A stretch of 64,000 nt of DNA from positions 1 through 64,000 of the forward strand of contig MU859110.1 in assembly GCA_033297205.1 (NCBI GenBank), given 5' to 3'. Below the pieces are notes generated by a model. It did not search any database. It had not been told where the DNA came from and worked only from the letters and a program-made list of their open reading frames with translations. Within the stretch, counting starts at the first letter, position 1; every line of letters begins with the position of its first letter. The position numbers were made by a program, and so were the translations under genes. Origin of the DNA: Pseudoneurospora amorphoporcata (lineage: Eukaryota; Ascomycota; Sordariomycetes; Sordariales; Sordariaceae). Below are positions 11,726 through 24,700 of this stretch, one piece after another.

Positions 11726-13609
11726 TCAAGGAATCAACAACTTATCCATCGCACTCTTCGCAGAATCAATGATCCTCATACCCTGCGACTTCTTCCCCCC
11801 ATTCTTCGCCTTCGGCGACGTCGACGACGAAATTCTCGTTGGCGTAGTAGGCGACGCCGAACTCTCACTCCCACTCCCAATGACAAACCCTCCCAGCGGC
11901 ACCGACGGCAGCACGCCCTCCAACTCCAACTCCCCACTCGCCACCAACGCCTCCAGTCTCTCCTGCCTTCTCCGGCTCCTCTCCTCCATCCTCGCAAAGA
12001 TATCCTTCAACCCGATATGCACCACCGTGTCACACGGTCCCTCGAGTCCATTACTTTTGCCATCCCTGCCACCCAACCTGATGACCGTCCCCTGACCCGC
12101 CGTCCTTGGCGCTCCGCCCTGGCCGTACACATCCAACTTGAGCATGGCACGGGCCATCAGACGCCAGGTTATAGACGGCAAAGGCTGGGCTAAGAGGGCG
12201 ACCATGTCCTCGCATCGCTTCCAGGAGGTCGCGATGGTGCCCCACAGCCCGCCGTAGCCTTCGAGATCGAAGAAGATGTTGCGGCCGGCGACGGTGGCGG
12301 AGTGAGTCTCCTTTTCGACGAGGTCGAGGAGGAGGGTGTAGGAGGAGGAGAGGGAGGGGAGGATGGCGGCGAGGAGGACCATGTTTTGGATGGCGGAGAC
12401 GGGGGGTTCGGTTTCGTCGGCGTGGTTGGCGGGCTCGGTCTTGCTGTCGGCGGAGAACGGGGTGCTGGGAGGGTCGCCGCAGATGGTGCAGAGGATGGTC
12501 TCGTGGGCGATCTTGGTGACGGTCCGGACGGTGTAGAGCGCTTGGGTGATGTCGTCGGTGGGCACGTAGCGGAGAGACTCCATGGCCTCGCGGAGGTTGT
12601 CGCCGCAGGCGCACTGGCCGGCGGGCTGGCTGCTGGTGTGGTCGTTGGTGTTCGTACTGTCGCAGGGGCTAGTGGAGGAGGAGCCGCCGGGTGTCAGATG
12701 GGGGACGGTTGAATCGGAGACCTCTGATAGCGATGCTGGGCGGGAGCCGTGGTGATTGTGGAAAGTGTCTGGATGGTAGGAGGCGTAGTCTGGGTAGGCA
12801 TAGATCCCTTCAGGCTGTTCTCGCTTCGGGAAGGGCGAAGAATACTGCTGTATTGAGGAGAAGGACGACGTTGACGCTTGTACGTCAAGATTGTCAAAGT
12901 TGACGTTGCCTGTGAGGTATTCCCCAAGTGCCGGTTGCCAGTGTGCGTTGACTGCAGCCGAGGAATCCATCCATGCGTGGTCGACATGTCTTGTGTCTTC
13001 CTTGGGCATCGCCTCTATTTGCCCGGGTGTCGGTCCCGGTAGAGGGATGTCATAGTCCAAGGAGAAGGGGAAGCCATACGAGCCGAACTGGAAATTTGGG
13101 TCGAGTATGTCAACGAAGTTTATGTCTGTGTTGGTGACGTCGAGGAAGCACATGTCTAGATCCAGGTTCAGGGTCCCGTCAAAGGGCATATTGACGGGAT
13201 ATGTCAAGGCCACCGACGTCTCGCTTGGAAAAACATCATCAGTCTTTGCCTCCTTTCGTGATGCCTCGGCCACGTCGATGTGAGGACGTTTCCTTGGCCT
13301 GCCCATGGGCTTCTGGGCCGAATAGTTACAGTGCACGCCTTCGCGCTTACACCGCGCGCAGCCATCTGGTTCTTTGGAGCAAGCCAGTTTCCGTGCCCCT
13401 GTATTTAGTAATCAAGATACATCAGCGCGGGTTGGGTGGTCATGGTGCTGACAGGATGTAGATACACATATGGTAGACATATGTGATGGACTTATGATAG
13501 ACATATGCGGTGATGGGAACGGGGAGATGGGATGGAACATACGGCACTCATCACAGGCACGGCGTTTCACCGGCTCTTTCTCTTTAGCGCCCTCGCTATT
13601 TGAGACCAT
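11726..13609 (-). CDS. Zn2Cys6 binuclear-cluster transcription factor
   Basis: Fungal-type DNA-binding regulator. Two exons on the minus strand (13609-13543 and 13398-11726) give 579 aa. The zinc cluster is at the N-terminus and complete: C19, C22, C29, C36, C39 and C46, in CX2CX6CX6CX2CX6C spacing, preceded by KRR and followed by a basic MGRPRKR segment. The intron splits the cluster after CDEC. The middle is Ser/Pro-rich and low in structure. The C-terminal part has a CxC motif (QCACGDNLREAMESL), a second Cys pair (CTICG) and a helical region near residues 360-460. This layout resembles regulators of the AflR type, but no biosynthetic genes lie nearby and the target genes are unknown. Confidence 0.9.
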
Positions 13610-14892
13610 GGCTGTTTTGGCTTTTCGCAGACGGCCTTTCCTCTATTTTTTTGTTCTCCCTTTTCCGCCGGCGTAGATGTGTGGTGCGATAAAGAGGGTT
13701 GAGTGATAAGGCAAACGTCCCAAGGCTCTCTGCAAGCCCCGCTCAAAAGTCGCGGAAATCGCCCCGGTGGTGAGTGGTTCAAGACACTGCTTAGGCGCTA
13801 GTGTTGTGATGATGGGCAAAGAGCATGGAGATGGACGTTGTAACCAGCGAGTGACCTGGGACGATGGGACCGACTCGTTTTCAAATGAGGGCAAAGAGAG
13901 CAGAATTCAGACAGGCCAGCCAGGCAGAGGGCTCCAGGGCAGCAGGGCTAACGAGCCAACGCAAGCAACCGAAGATCACCTCGTCGCGCCAGACCTGATG
14001 CCACTACGTACCTATTAATAAGCCGCAATTAACACAGAGAATTTCATGGAGAGTCTGATTGATGGTCTTGCCTCAACTGGTACTGGCAGGTGTCAGGCGT
14101 CTACCGAGCAACAGCAGCATCTAGGCCTTGGGAAATCTATGTGACTCGCTGGCCGGAGGCATGTATGTGCCTTTTCGCTAGTCATGGGATGACTTGTAGG
14201 TAGCCTGGTTTAATGGGAATCGTGTAGAGGTATCGAAAACCCCTAGCCCATCAAGGTTCCCACTGGAAGCAGGCCTTGTGCTATTCCCAAATCCCAACTG
14301 CCATGCTAGGAAAGCGCAAAAAGACCGCGATGTAAACAAAAACGTAAGGGGCAATGGGGTAAAACTCGACAAAAATGTGTACTAAAGGTATTTTACGAGC
14401 AATCCATGGAGACTCAATCTGCCACTGGTCATGCGGGTTTTGGTTGATGCTGGTTTGGCCGCCAATGCCCACAGAAACGGGTAGGACGGGCTACAGAAAG
14501 TGGAATCGTACGTGGTTGAAGCCAGGTGTAGGGGTGCAAACGGGGCTGCATGAGGTTGGTCTTCGGTGTTCATCCATGACAGACAGATAAGGCCAGAATA
14601 TTGGAGAAGTCAGTATGTATCAGGGGAGCGCATGCTCTCCATTTCCAAGTTGTCTCCATTCACGCCTGTTCTCCGACGCGCTAACCCGGTAGGGTAATCT
14701 GGTCCTTTTAGCTGCTGCGGATGCCAAGGGCGGTGAGGCCAAATCGTCCCCGCTGTGAGCTTTAGAACCGGCAGAAAAAAAAGTCCCAGGCCAATTCGTA
14801 CGCTGGGAATTTTCGACGCTTACGGTATCGCTGCGACGCTATCTGGCTGATTTTCCAGCAGAAAACACGCCAAAAATCAACACACATTCACA
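13610..14892. other. Divergent promoter region
   Basis: 1.3 kb between the Zn2Cys6 gene (-) and erb1 (+), transcribed away from each other. Both promoters must lie here. No gene is supported inside. Confidence 0.55.
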
Positions 14893-17500
14893 ATGGGGCC
14901 AAAAGCCATGGAGAAGAAGCGAAAGGTCCAGGATCCCGAGCCTGAGTCCGACGACGAGATTGCACCCGATTTCGACGGCGCCCTGTCGCAAAGCGAAGAC
15001 GAATTCGATTCCGATTTCGACGACGACAAGGAACACGAACAGGATGGCGAAGAGGAGAGCGGAAGCGAGGCCAGTGACGACGAAGATGATGAGGGCTCCC
15101 TACTAAGCGACGACATCCCCTCTGACGCTGAAGGTGACAAGGCAATGGGCAAACTTGTTCTCGAGGACGAAGAGGAGGAACTCCGGATCGAAATCCCTGG
15201 AGTCGACCCCAAGCGGCCGGAGAAGGATGATGGAGAGAAGAACTATCGGGTTGAGAAGGATGCGAACGGCAACGAGCGTTACGTCTACGAGTACGTTATT
15301 GCTCTGAAGTTGGACCAAACTGTTCTTCCATGCCAGCATAACTAACCCAAGAATGCGACAGTGAGATCGACCCTGTCTACGATTCGGACGATTCCGATGC
15401 CCAAGAAGCGCCAAACACCATCGGCGACATCCCCATGAGCTTCTACGACAGCTATCCCCATATCGGTTATGATATCAACGGCAAGAAGATTATGCGCCCG
15501 GCCACCAAGGACGCTCTCGACGCCCTCCTCGACAGCATCGAAGTGCCCAAGGGCTGGACCGGCCTTACGGACATTCATACTGGCAACCCTCTTAACCTTA
15601 AGTACGCATTCCATCGTCTCCTGGGTTGCCTACATTCCGTGGGATACGTTTACTGACTATCATATTGCAGTGACGAGGAGTTGGAGCTTGTTCGTCGTGT
15701 CCAGATGGGTATGATCCCCAACGACTTGGAGGACCCCTACCCCGAAACTGTGGAATACTTTACTGGTATTGAGGAGAAGATGCGTAAGTCTTAACCTATC
15801 CATAATCACCACCGTGGAAATAGTGCAACTGACAAGTCAATAGCTTTAAGCGCTGCCCCTGAACCGAAGCGTCGCTTCCTCCCCTCTAAGAACGAGGCCA
15901 AGAAGATTATGAAGCTTGTTCGCGCTATTAGGGAAGGCAGGATCCTGCCCTACAAGCCCCCTGAGGAGCGCGAGAAGGAGGAGGAGGAGGTCGAGCAGTA
16001 CTTCGATATCTGGCAGGATGAGGTGCCTACAGAAGTTAACCCCTTGCACATCCCGGCACCCAAGTTGCCTCCTCCTGGGTTCGACATGAGTTACAACCCG
16101 CCCGCAGAATACCTACCGACCAAGGAGGAGAGAGAGGAGTGGGAGAAGCTCGACCCTGAGGAGCGCGAGAAGGAGTACCTCCCCCATAAGTACGACTCGT
16201 TGAGGAAGGTCCCCGGTTACGGCGAGATCGTCAAGGAGAGATTCGAGAGGTGCATGGACCTTTACCTTGCTCCTCGTGTGCGGAAGAACAGGCTCAACAT
16301 CGATCCCAACTCTCTCCTGCCCAAGCTCCCCTCGCCTTCTGAGCTCAAGCCTTTCCCTACCGTTGCGCAAACAGTTTTCCGCGGCCACGACGGCCGTGTA
16401 AGAAGCGTTGCCATCGACCCTACGGGTGTTGCTGTGGCTAGCGGTGGCGATGACGGTACGGTCCGTGTGTGGGAGTTGTTGACTGGTCGCCAGGTCTGGT
16501 CCGTCAAGCTCAGCAGCGAGGAGGCTGTCAACACTGTTAGGTGGAGGCCTTCGAAGGACTCCTTCATTCTCTCCGCTGCTGTGGGTGAGGATGTCTACCT
16601 CATGGTTCCTACACATGCCAGCGTTACTCCTGCTTTGGACCAGGCTAGCAGAGATGTCCTGTCGGCAGGCTTCGGTTATGCTACAAACGGCCAGACACAC
16701 GGCGCTGCTCCCGGAAAGGAGCCTCCTGCCAAGTGGGCTCGCCCCGGTGCTAAGCTCGAGGATGAGGGTGTTTTGATCAGGATCACAGTCAGGTCGACCG
16801 TCAAGGTCATCAACTGGCACCGGAAAGGAGACCATTTTGCGACAGTATCGCCTTCCGGACAGAGAAGCTCCGTCGCGATTCACACGCTCTCCAAGCACCT
16901 CACCCAGATTCCCTTCCGGAAGCTTTCTGGCTTGGCTCAGACAGCGTCTTTCCATCCCCTCCGCCCTCTCTTCTTCGTCGCCACTCAACGAACAATCCGC
17001 TGCTACGACCTGCAGAAGCTCGAGCTGGTCAAGGTTGTCCAGCCTGGCGCTAAGTGGTACGTACCCGTGATCTCTCAGATATTGTGCATGGAACAGATTT
17101 GCTAACTCTATCGACTTGTAGGATTTCTTCGTTTGATATCCACCCCGGCGGTGATAACTTGATTGTTGGTTCTTATGACAAGCGTCTCTTGTGGCACGAC
17201 CTGGATCTTTCCATTCGTCCGTACAAGACGATGAGGTTCCACAGCGAGGCGGTTCGTCAAGTTAAGTACCACAAGGGCGGCCTGCCGCTCTTCGCTGACG
17301 CCAGTGACGACGGTACTCTTCAAATCTTCCATGGCAAGGTCCCGAACGATCAGCTGGAGAACCCCACCATTGTTCCCGTCAAGGTGCTCAAGGGACACAA
17401 GGTCGTCAACAAGCTCGGTGTTTTGGACGTGGACTGGCATCCCCGTGAGCCTTGGTGTGTGTCTGCCGGTGCTGACGGTACCATCCGTCTTTGGATGTAA
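14893..17500 (+). CDS. erb1: ERB1/BOP1 ribosome biogenesis protein
   Basis: Nucleolar component of the Nop7-Erb1-Ytm1 (PeBoW) complex, needed for 27S pre-rRNA processing and 60S subunit assembly. Five exons (14893-15290, 15362-15601, 15671-15783, 15844-17056, 17122-17500) give 780 aa, the normal length. The first 110 residues are highly acidic (ESDDEIAPDFD, DDDKEHEQDGEEE). Next comes the BOP1 N-terminal domain (MSFYDSYPHIGYDINGKKI, RRFLPSKNEAKKIMKLVRAI, WQDE, PHKYDSLRKVPGY). WD40 repeats run from about residue 428 (FRGHDGRVRSVAI, VASGGDDGTVRVW) to the end (SAGADGTIRLWM). All junctions keep the frame, and intron sizes are 60-71 nt. The gene starts at the first ATG after an A-rich leader; a second ATG lies 5 codons on. 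Confidence 0.97.
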
Positions 17501-18588
17501 GAGAACAACGTGTAATGGAACGAGGCGGGAGATGAACAGGATAAAAGGAGGGAAAAGGAAAGCGAGGAGACAGGCTAATCAGCCTGCCCGTCTGAATTGG
17601 CGTGCTCGGATGTGCTACTATTATGATTTAGAAAGATACGCAGACCCATTTGGAGTGTATACAAGTGGACTACATGTATGTTTGGCGGAGTTCTCGGAAT
17701 GCTAAAGGAAATATACCACATTTTCGTCTTCACGCTACTTTACTATTGGGCAGGGTATATCTGGACCGATGAGGTCTCACCATGGACGTTAGGCAGGATT
17801 ATTCGTGCGGCCTATGACCCCTGTCTATCCAACCTTGGTCTCACATCCGAAATGATGCTTTCTGAAACCTCGGAAGGTGTAAGCCAACGGCTACACAAGT
17901 CCCGAATCCTGCTACCGTGGTTGTAAGCTCGGGAAATTGGGGGGGGGGGCTTTTGGTCATGGAGAAAAGCTCCGTGAGCCGCCTTCCTGTTTGTCTCTGC
18001 CGTTATCGTGCAAGGCACACGTTCTTCCTGCGCACATTGCTTCTCTTTATCCTGGTTCTACCAATTGATTATCTTGTCCGTTCGAATTCGCACAGCGCAA
18101 ACCTGCATATATTCTGATTCATCGTGCATCTTGGGCTGTCGGTGCCCGAGTGCCCAAGTCTCCACACAGATCAATCAGCCCTACGAGGACATATCAATCG
18201 GATTGTCCCCTCTTTTTTACCCATGTGAGTTGTGCTCCTTTCCGATTTTTGAAATCCGTCCGGCCTGTAACACTCCTGACGACGATAAATCACTCAGAGG
18301 TTATACGACATCGACAACAATTACAACCAACTCCACCTATCACCCCCGACAAGGGAAAGAAAAAAAAATGAAACCGCCTCAGGAAAGAAGCCTCACATAC
18401 ATCGACACCGTTTCGCTCACAAAGGAACCCTGAACGTTGGCCTCGACATGGCCCTCCAACCAGTCGACTAGCGCAATGATGACGAAGTCATAAGACGAAC
18501 ATATCCATGTTCAGTTATAAACCTCTCGATTACCCAACCGACAACTCAACAACATCAACCGACCACTCAATCCACTCACCAACAACAT
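17501..18588. other. Intergenic region, convergent 3' ends
   Basis: 1.1 kb between erb1 (+) and the SGNH hydrolase gene (-), which end towards each other. It contains an 11-base G run (17939-17949). No gene recognised. Confidence 0.5.
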
Positions 18589-19994
18589 CTACAAATACAC
18601 ATCCACCCCATCCGCAAACCTCTCAAAACTCTTCAAATCCACCGCCTCCGCCATCGTCTTATACCCCTCCGGATTCAAATGCAAATAATCCCCACTATCC
18701 CACCTCTCATCCAGCATCGTCCAGTTGCTCCTATCCCTAACCGCCTTATCAAAGTCCACCACCGCATCGAACCTCCCACTCTTTCTAATCCACTCATTCA
18801 CCTTCTGGCGTGTCTTCTCCCTTTCGGGTTCACCATACGCCTGCCCGGGCCCACTCATGGGCGTTATCGTGGCGCCAAAGGCTGCGATCCCGCGGGAGTG
18901 CAAGCGCGTGATCATCTGCTCGTAGGCAGAGATGAGTCTGTCGCCGACAGTGGCCTGGGAGATAGAGTCGAGGGGAGCGGTGCCGATGTCGTTTACACCC
19001 TCGAAAATCAGAGCGTAGCGCGCACCAGAGCCAGGACGGGCGAGGACGTCCCGCTCGATGCGGCCGAGGGCGTTGGGGCCGAGACCGTCGGCTAGGACGC
19101 GGTTGCCGCCGGCGGCTTGGTTGATGACTGAAATCGAAGAGAGGGAGCGTCCGGCTTTTTGCAGACGCGCCAGAAGTTGGTCAGGCCAGCGGTTGTTGGT
19201 ATTGGTGGTGGAGCCGCGGCCGTCGGTGATGGAGTCGCCCACAATATAAAGGGTGGAGGCACGCTCGGGCTGGTAGGCCTCGATGGAGGAGAGGAAGTAC
19301 CAGTGGTCAGTGGACTGGGCGCCGGCCGAAGTCAAGTTGGTGGCGGAAACGAGGTTACCCGGCGCCAGCCAGCTGGTGGTGCGACTACCCGGGTGGCCGG
19401 TGATGGACTGGCCGGATTGGCCAGAGGCCAAGTAGAGCGTGACGGTCAGGACGGACTGGGCCTTGACTTGGAATTTTATGGGGTCCGAGACGACAAGGGC
19501 GCCGTTAGGAACAATGAAGTCGGGCTTGCCGCCTGAGAAGGTGATGGTCTTGACGGATCCGGGCTTGATGGCGCTGGAGCCGGCGCCTGTTCCGGCTGCG
19601 GGCAGAGCGACGGTGGCTGCGGTGATGGGCAGATCGGAGCCCCCGAAGGCGTTGCTGAAGCTCAGCCGGATGGTCGAGGCATCTTGGGTGATGTAGACTG
19701 TCTGGCGCAGGGTGGCGTTTTGGAAGACCGCGTCTCCGCCGTTCTGAGGGTTTGAGTTGTTGTCAGTATACGGTCTCTCGGCTTCTTACTGGAAAGTCAC
19801 GAGAATCGATTCCGGACACAACTTACATAAGGAGCAGGAGGAAGGTTTCCAGGCTCAACGAGCTGCGGCATAGAGCCCCAGATATCGATCCATTGGTTCG
19901 AACTCTTCGCGGAAACAGAGGAAGACGAGCACAAGAGTAGCGCTCCAGTGGCGAGACTCTTCAGGCCGAAGCCTGTGAACGATGAACCGGACAT
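18589..19994 (-). CDS. Secreted SGNH/GDSL-family hydrolase
   Basis: Probable extracellular esterase or carbohydrate esterase. Two exons (19994-19827 and 19743-18589) give 440 aa. An N-terminal signal peptide is visible (hydrophobic LATGALLLCSSSSVSA after a lysine). A beta-rich domain of about 190 residues precedes the catalytic domain. The four SGNH blocks are intact: block I VGDSITDG (Ser about 227), block II GGNR (about 268-271), block III EGVNDIG (Asn about 307) and block V DYLHLNPEGY (Asp about 408, His about 411). This two-domain form is like bacterial and fungal SGNH proteins related to XynE-type esterases. The substrate cannot be read from sequence. I start at 19994 because it puts the signal peptide at the N-terminus; an in-frame ATG at 20042 would add 16 residues in front of it. 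Confidence 0.92.
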
Positions 19995-21084
19995 AGCGGG
20001 CGAGGACGGCTCTTGAACGGTGCTATTGTGCAGTAACAACAAAGCACAACCTCGTCAAAGCGTCAGCCTACTCTTTATTTGAGTGTCATCCATCCAGGGC
20101 GACGGGCAGGTTATATATCGATATCAACACATGCAGGAACATGTCGAATGGTGTAACTCTTTCGTGGTAGGTAAGAGAGTCCATTCCGGGAACCCGGGAT
20201 GAGATATCCCAAGGTATTAGGGTGAGATATTAGGCTAAATGGCACATTCCCAACTCTACCATCACTAGGCGATGGCTAGCGAGCCATGTTGTCCGGTTGA
20301 CTGGAGAGAAAAACATGAGATTAGTTCGGAGCATGGCTCGGTTTTCTCCAAACGCTCTAGTGGAACTAGGAGAACGCCATTCAGAACCGTCCGGCATCCT
20401 TCAATCCCCACATCGGCTGGTGTTTTTTCTATTCCCTTATTCCTTGAACCCCACATGAACATTTTCCGAGATAGCGAAGTCGCATTGCATTTATCTAGAC
20501 GTCACAGTCAGGTGGTGTCGTTTTCCCATCGTCCCAATGATTCAATCTTGGTCCAAGTTGGTTCAAAGAAATATCATGACCATGTATTGCTATCGTGGAT
20601 ATTCTAGACATTTTGGAATGAAAGCAACCGTTTCCCAAACATGCAATTATCTCCCTTTGGCATCCAAAATACCGTCATTGATTTTTCCAGCTCTATTTTG
20701 CTATGCCGAGTACGCCGTTGTCTGATTTTTTTTTTTTTTTTTTTTTTTCCAAACGACCCGTCCTTCTCTTTCTCTTTACAATAGCAGGATACAATCCGAC
20801 ATCGCTTTCCCGCAATGATCCCGGAATACAAAGGCAAAACAAGTCCAATGAAAAGGAAAATCATCGAAGAGGAAATAAAAGATGGATGTAATGTAATACA
20901 AGGCTGGGTAAATGATACAGGAGATGAAACGAATATGGGAAGAACTTGTCCCAAACGAAAGGCGTTTAAAAACAATAGGAAACAAGGCTGACCAGAAAAA
21001 GCAGAAACAATTGACAGGACATCATCATCAACATCAAACACATGATGCCACGATGGGGGCAAGCGCGTAAGGGTCATATGCTTA
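19995..21084. other. Intergenic region with poly(T) tract
   Basis: 1.1 kb upstream of the SGNH hydrolase gene and downstream of the 226-aa gene. It holds a 23-base T run (20726-20748). No coding region is convincing. Confidence 0.5.
20726..20748. repeat. Poly(T) run
   Basis: Twenty-three consecutive T residues in non-coding DNA. Read on the minus strand it is a poly(A) run, about 340 bases past the stop codon of the 226-aa gene. Confidence 0.9.
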
Positions 21085-21765
21085 TCAGCCGGAAAGAAGC
21101 ACGAGGTCCTCAAGCAGGTCGAAGGTCGAGACTCCATCTCTGCCATCTGACTCCCCGCACCATCCGCCGCAGCCCGCAATAAGGTTTGCCTGCTCCTGAG
21201 GCGATGATACATAAGCGAAGTCGGATCCGTCGTTGCTCGAAATGCTGTGCTTGGACTTGGGAGGCTTTGTGGTCGGAGGATATTCGGAGACCTCAGGTCC
21301 GGCAAACAGACCAACGAAGCCGTCGCCCTCAATCCAGCTGGGTATATTGCCAATGTAGGGCTGGGCCATTACCTCACTGTATCGCCTCAAGACCGATGCA
21401 GTGAGGGGAGGGCCTTTGGGAAGGGACTGGCTAGCCGTCAGAGGTGGAGCCGTAGCCAAGGTTTCCTGGTGATTCATGACCCCGTCGGCGAAGAAGGTCT
21501 GGTCCGAGCTTGCGGTCTCCATTGAGCATCCGTGAGACCTACCCCGATAGGGTATCTCAAAAGTGCCAGCGGCATTGTCACCTTGGGCATTCTCGGATGT
21601 CAAGTCGGCGTCGTAGCTGGACGAGGATACGATGACATCTTGGGCTGATGGCTCGTTGTCATCGTTGTATTCAGGCGTTCTGTCCTTGGTGTGGCGGCTT
21701 GAATGGAACTCGATCGGCGTCCAGCCATCACTGGTAGTGGACTCGGAGCTCATCGAAGAGCACAT
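21085..21765 (-). CDS. Hypothetical acidic Ser-rich protein, 226 aa
   Basis: Single-exon open frame with no family I recognise. The composition is that of a real but disordered protein: rich in Ser, Asp, Glu, Pro and Thr, with few Cys or His. Short ordered-looking parts are ASVLRRYSEVMAQPYIGNIP, SWIEGDGFVGLFAG and the hydrophobic C-terminus STFDLLEDLVLLSG. There is no signal peptide or membrane segment. The start follows a C-rich leader; further in-frame Met codons at residues 5 and 1 are close together, so the exact start is uncertain by a few residues. Its nearest neighbour is the SGNH hydrolase on the same strand, 1.1 kb downstream. Probably a lineage-restricted gene. Confidence 0.55.
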   Translation of the reverse strand: MCSSMSSESTTSDGWTPIEFHSSRHTKDRTPEYNDDNEPSAQDVIVSSSSYDADLTSENAQGDNAAGTFEIPYRGRSHGCSMETASSDQTFFADGVMNHQETLATAPPLTASQSLPKGPPLTASVLRRYSEVMAQPYIGNIPSWIEGDGFVGLFAGPEVSEYPPTTKPPKSKHSISSNDGSDFAYVSSPQEQANLIAGCGGWCGESDGRDGVSTFDLLEDLVLLSG

Positions 21766-24700
21766 TCTGACAGAGTTGTGTCGAGGAGGTGTTGACGAGG
21801 TGATGCTCTATGGGAGCAGCGAGTTTGAACGAGGTATTGATGCGCGTGTTGTGTGGTGAAGGGTGTCCAGCCGTATGACGGAGAAGTATGTATGGAACTG
21901 GACGACGTGATGGGTTCCTTCGGATGGACGACGATGTGCTTGACAAGGTGGGATTGCTCAAGTATTCAGATGGTCGACGGGGACAATGGTCTGTTTGGTA
22001 CTCTGAGTCTACAGTCAGCAACGGATCTTCACTGAACAGCTGCTGGGACAGGAGTCACATACTCGAGGTGGGTTGGGTAACTGACCGATCGAGGAAGCGG
22101 AGTTGTCAGAAGATGAAGGGCGTCGTGGCGGGTTGATGACTCCTTGTGCAAGAGCAGGGACAGGTTGAGATCACCCACGACAGGTACGAGTGGAAGAGTT
22201 TGGGGCGTATGATGTCGTGGGCAACGAAGTGAGCCTGTCGCTGTAGGTGAAATAAGGTCGAGACGGGAAGGATGAAGAATGTCAACAAGGAAATGCAGGA
22301 TCCTGGAGGGGAGGGAAGGAGTTTTTATAAATGTTAAGAAGGGGGCAAGCAGATGGGTGAGTTTACGTGGGTACGCAGGGGTTCTCTGTGTGACCTTTCC
22401 GTCTCCTGCTCCGGTCTAGCATCTTGGCTGGGCAGCTTGCATGGACAGGGACAAGACTCGGGCGAGCGTTCGGCGGGCTCGAAAACGGAGGAAGCGGGAG
22501 AGGGGAATGACCGGGTAGGAAGATCGAGAAGAATGTGCAATACCTGTAACGCTTTAACGCATGCTTGCATTGGAAAAGGGCTTGCAAAAAAAGCGTGGTC
22601 GCCAACAAGGCTCCGGCAAAGTACCTTTTCCTCTGACTCTCCTGGAAGGTCGGGTCGTCATCGGAATCGAACCCAAGTATGAACTTGTGAAGCGCAAGAT
22701 GAGTGGTAGGATGGGTTATGCTTCTTACCACCGGTTATGTACAGGACAAGACAATGTTTGTGACATTAGGGGACCATACTTGGACGCAGTCTCTGATGAA
22801 GATCTCAAGCTGTTATTGCTATTATCACACCAGTACCAACCTCCGTTGATTCAGCTGTCGACATATGGACTGCACCGCTATGATGCTGTAGCTTGGCTTT
22901 GCAAGATTGTAGCTTTTTTTTTTTTTGGCTTTGTCAAATGTTCGGTTGATGGTTTTTGGTATGCTTCGATATACGGTTGCTACATCAGTCAATTGTAACG
23001 GTTCGTAGTAGTCGTATAAGGTACCATTTGTCCAGTCGTAGGTAGCGAGTTGACCTTTAACGAGAAGATAGCACTTGAACACATGGGTGGGATGATCTAG
23101 AAAAGGTGAATATATTTACAAGTTGCGTATATGCCCCCGTTACGAGCACATTGACTATTCAAAAGTGTACCTTGAGCGAGCGAGGATGTAATTGTCAAGT
23201 ATAGAGATGATAAGGGGTAAGGAATGGTATTGGCGGGAGTGGTGGGTGAGGGAAGAGGAAAAAATGTCACGTAGGGGTCTAGGAGTTTAGGAGGGCACGA
23301 GGGGTTCGATGGAATGGGCTCCCAGCTGGGCCAGTGTACATAGTAACATATTTCCTGCAAGCAGTGTAACCATCGTGCCATTGGACTCCTCCTCATTCTT
23401 TTCAAATCAACGTAGAAACCCGCACTTGTTGGAAGTTGACGGTGGTAGTTCAAACTTCAAGCTGCAAGGAAGGCGATCTCGCTTCTGTAAGCAATCTGCC
23501 AACCACAGAGCAAGATTCATAGAATCAAGATCAATCTATCGCCAACACCACCGGGCTATGACAATCTGCCCGTACAGCTAGGGGGGTTCACAGGAAGACC
23601 GGAGTCATCTAAAGCCTGTCCCAGTTAGCGCAATGATATACATAGTTGCTTCCGTCTCTCCACTCCTTCTCTCGTGGCCAACTGGAGCAAATGTTGCTCG
23701 GTGTCTACCGTCAAGACCTAAGTGGCTCCCAGCATAGGTACGTGAAGGGTTTTTCTCAGTTAGCTGCCATCTTTTGATATGTTCCATTTACGTCTAGTAC
23801 TTCGTCTTTCATGTACAGGATGCAGCGAGATCCGCACGATTTGGCATTCCATTTCCCCTCAATGTTTCCACACACACCAGATGACGTGGTGTCATCAGCA
23901 CTAGCAAGTTGTCAGGCACCGCTCGTGCTACTTCATTTTCAGCAGAGAACTCCGGGATTGTGCGTAATCAAGAACAGAGAAGCATCCCATCGCGAACGAC
24001 AGTGAAGACATCGAAAAGGAAAGGCTTTCCGTCTCTGCGATTATCAGAGTAATCGACCCCGGACTTCTCATGGCCGAGATAGGGTAGGGGGGGAGGATCA
24101 CAATCGCTCACCATAGACTCGCATGTCAGGCAAGCCGTAATTATGGCCCTGGACCTGACAAACCTGGGCGACCCTTCGGTCACAGGGTAGCACTGCAGTT
24201 AAGCAAGCTAAGATGATCGGAAATCGCAATCTCCCCTGCAGAAACTGAAAGCTTCAATTGGAAGAAGGATGAGGGGTGGAAGTCCAGAGCTCAAAGTGAT
24301 TCCTGGGAACCCTCCTAGATCTTTTGCAGAGCTTCAAGCTGTCAAAACTTCAAGGTACCCTTGCCCAGAAACCTGCCACTTGTGGTGGTGGTGTGTACGG
24401 TGCAACTCCTTATCCCAGGGCCCGTGGTCAGAGTAACGATTAAAGGCAATTGTATTGACAACAAAGCTTTTGTTGTTTTGAAATAAGCATCCTTGCCATC
24501 AAATTCTCTAGGGGTGGTTCCAGCAGGCTTGGGGAGGCTACTGGATATTCAACCGGCGGAAGACACTGAGATGGTGTAGCTGGCGTTTCACTCTCCAGCA
24601 CACTGAAGCTGCAAATCCTCATGAGGGTTGAGAAAATTTTCACTAGAGGTTTTCATGATTCCCCCGTTCTTCCCTCGTCCTGAAGTCCTAAACTGGCCGT

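Noticed and set aside
19995..20042. Upstream in-frame start for the SGNH hydrolase
   Set aside because: It would place 16 hydrophilic residues before the signal peptide; the ATG at 19994 fits a secreted protein better.
22663..22674. tRNA B-box-like sequence on the minus strand (GGGTTCGATTCC)
   Set aside because: The flanking bases do not form a T stem, and no A box or acceptor stem is found at the right distance.
22363..22731. 122-codon minus-strand frame
   Set aside because: It starts with a few protein-like residues, but the rest is low complexity and there are no splice-consistent extensions.
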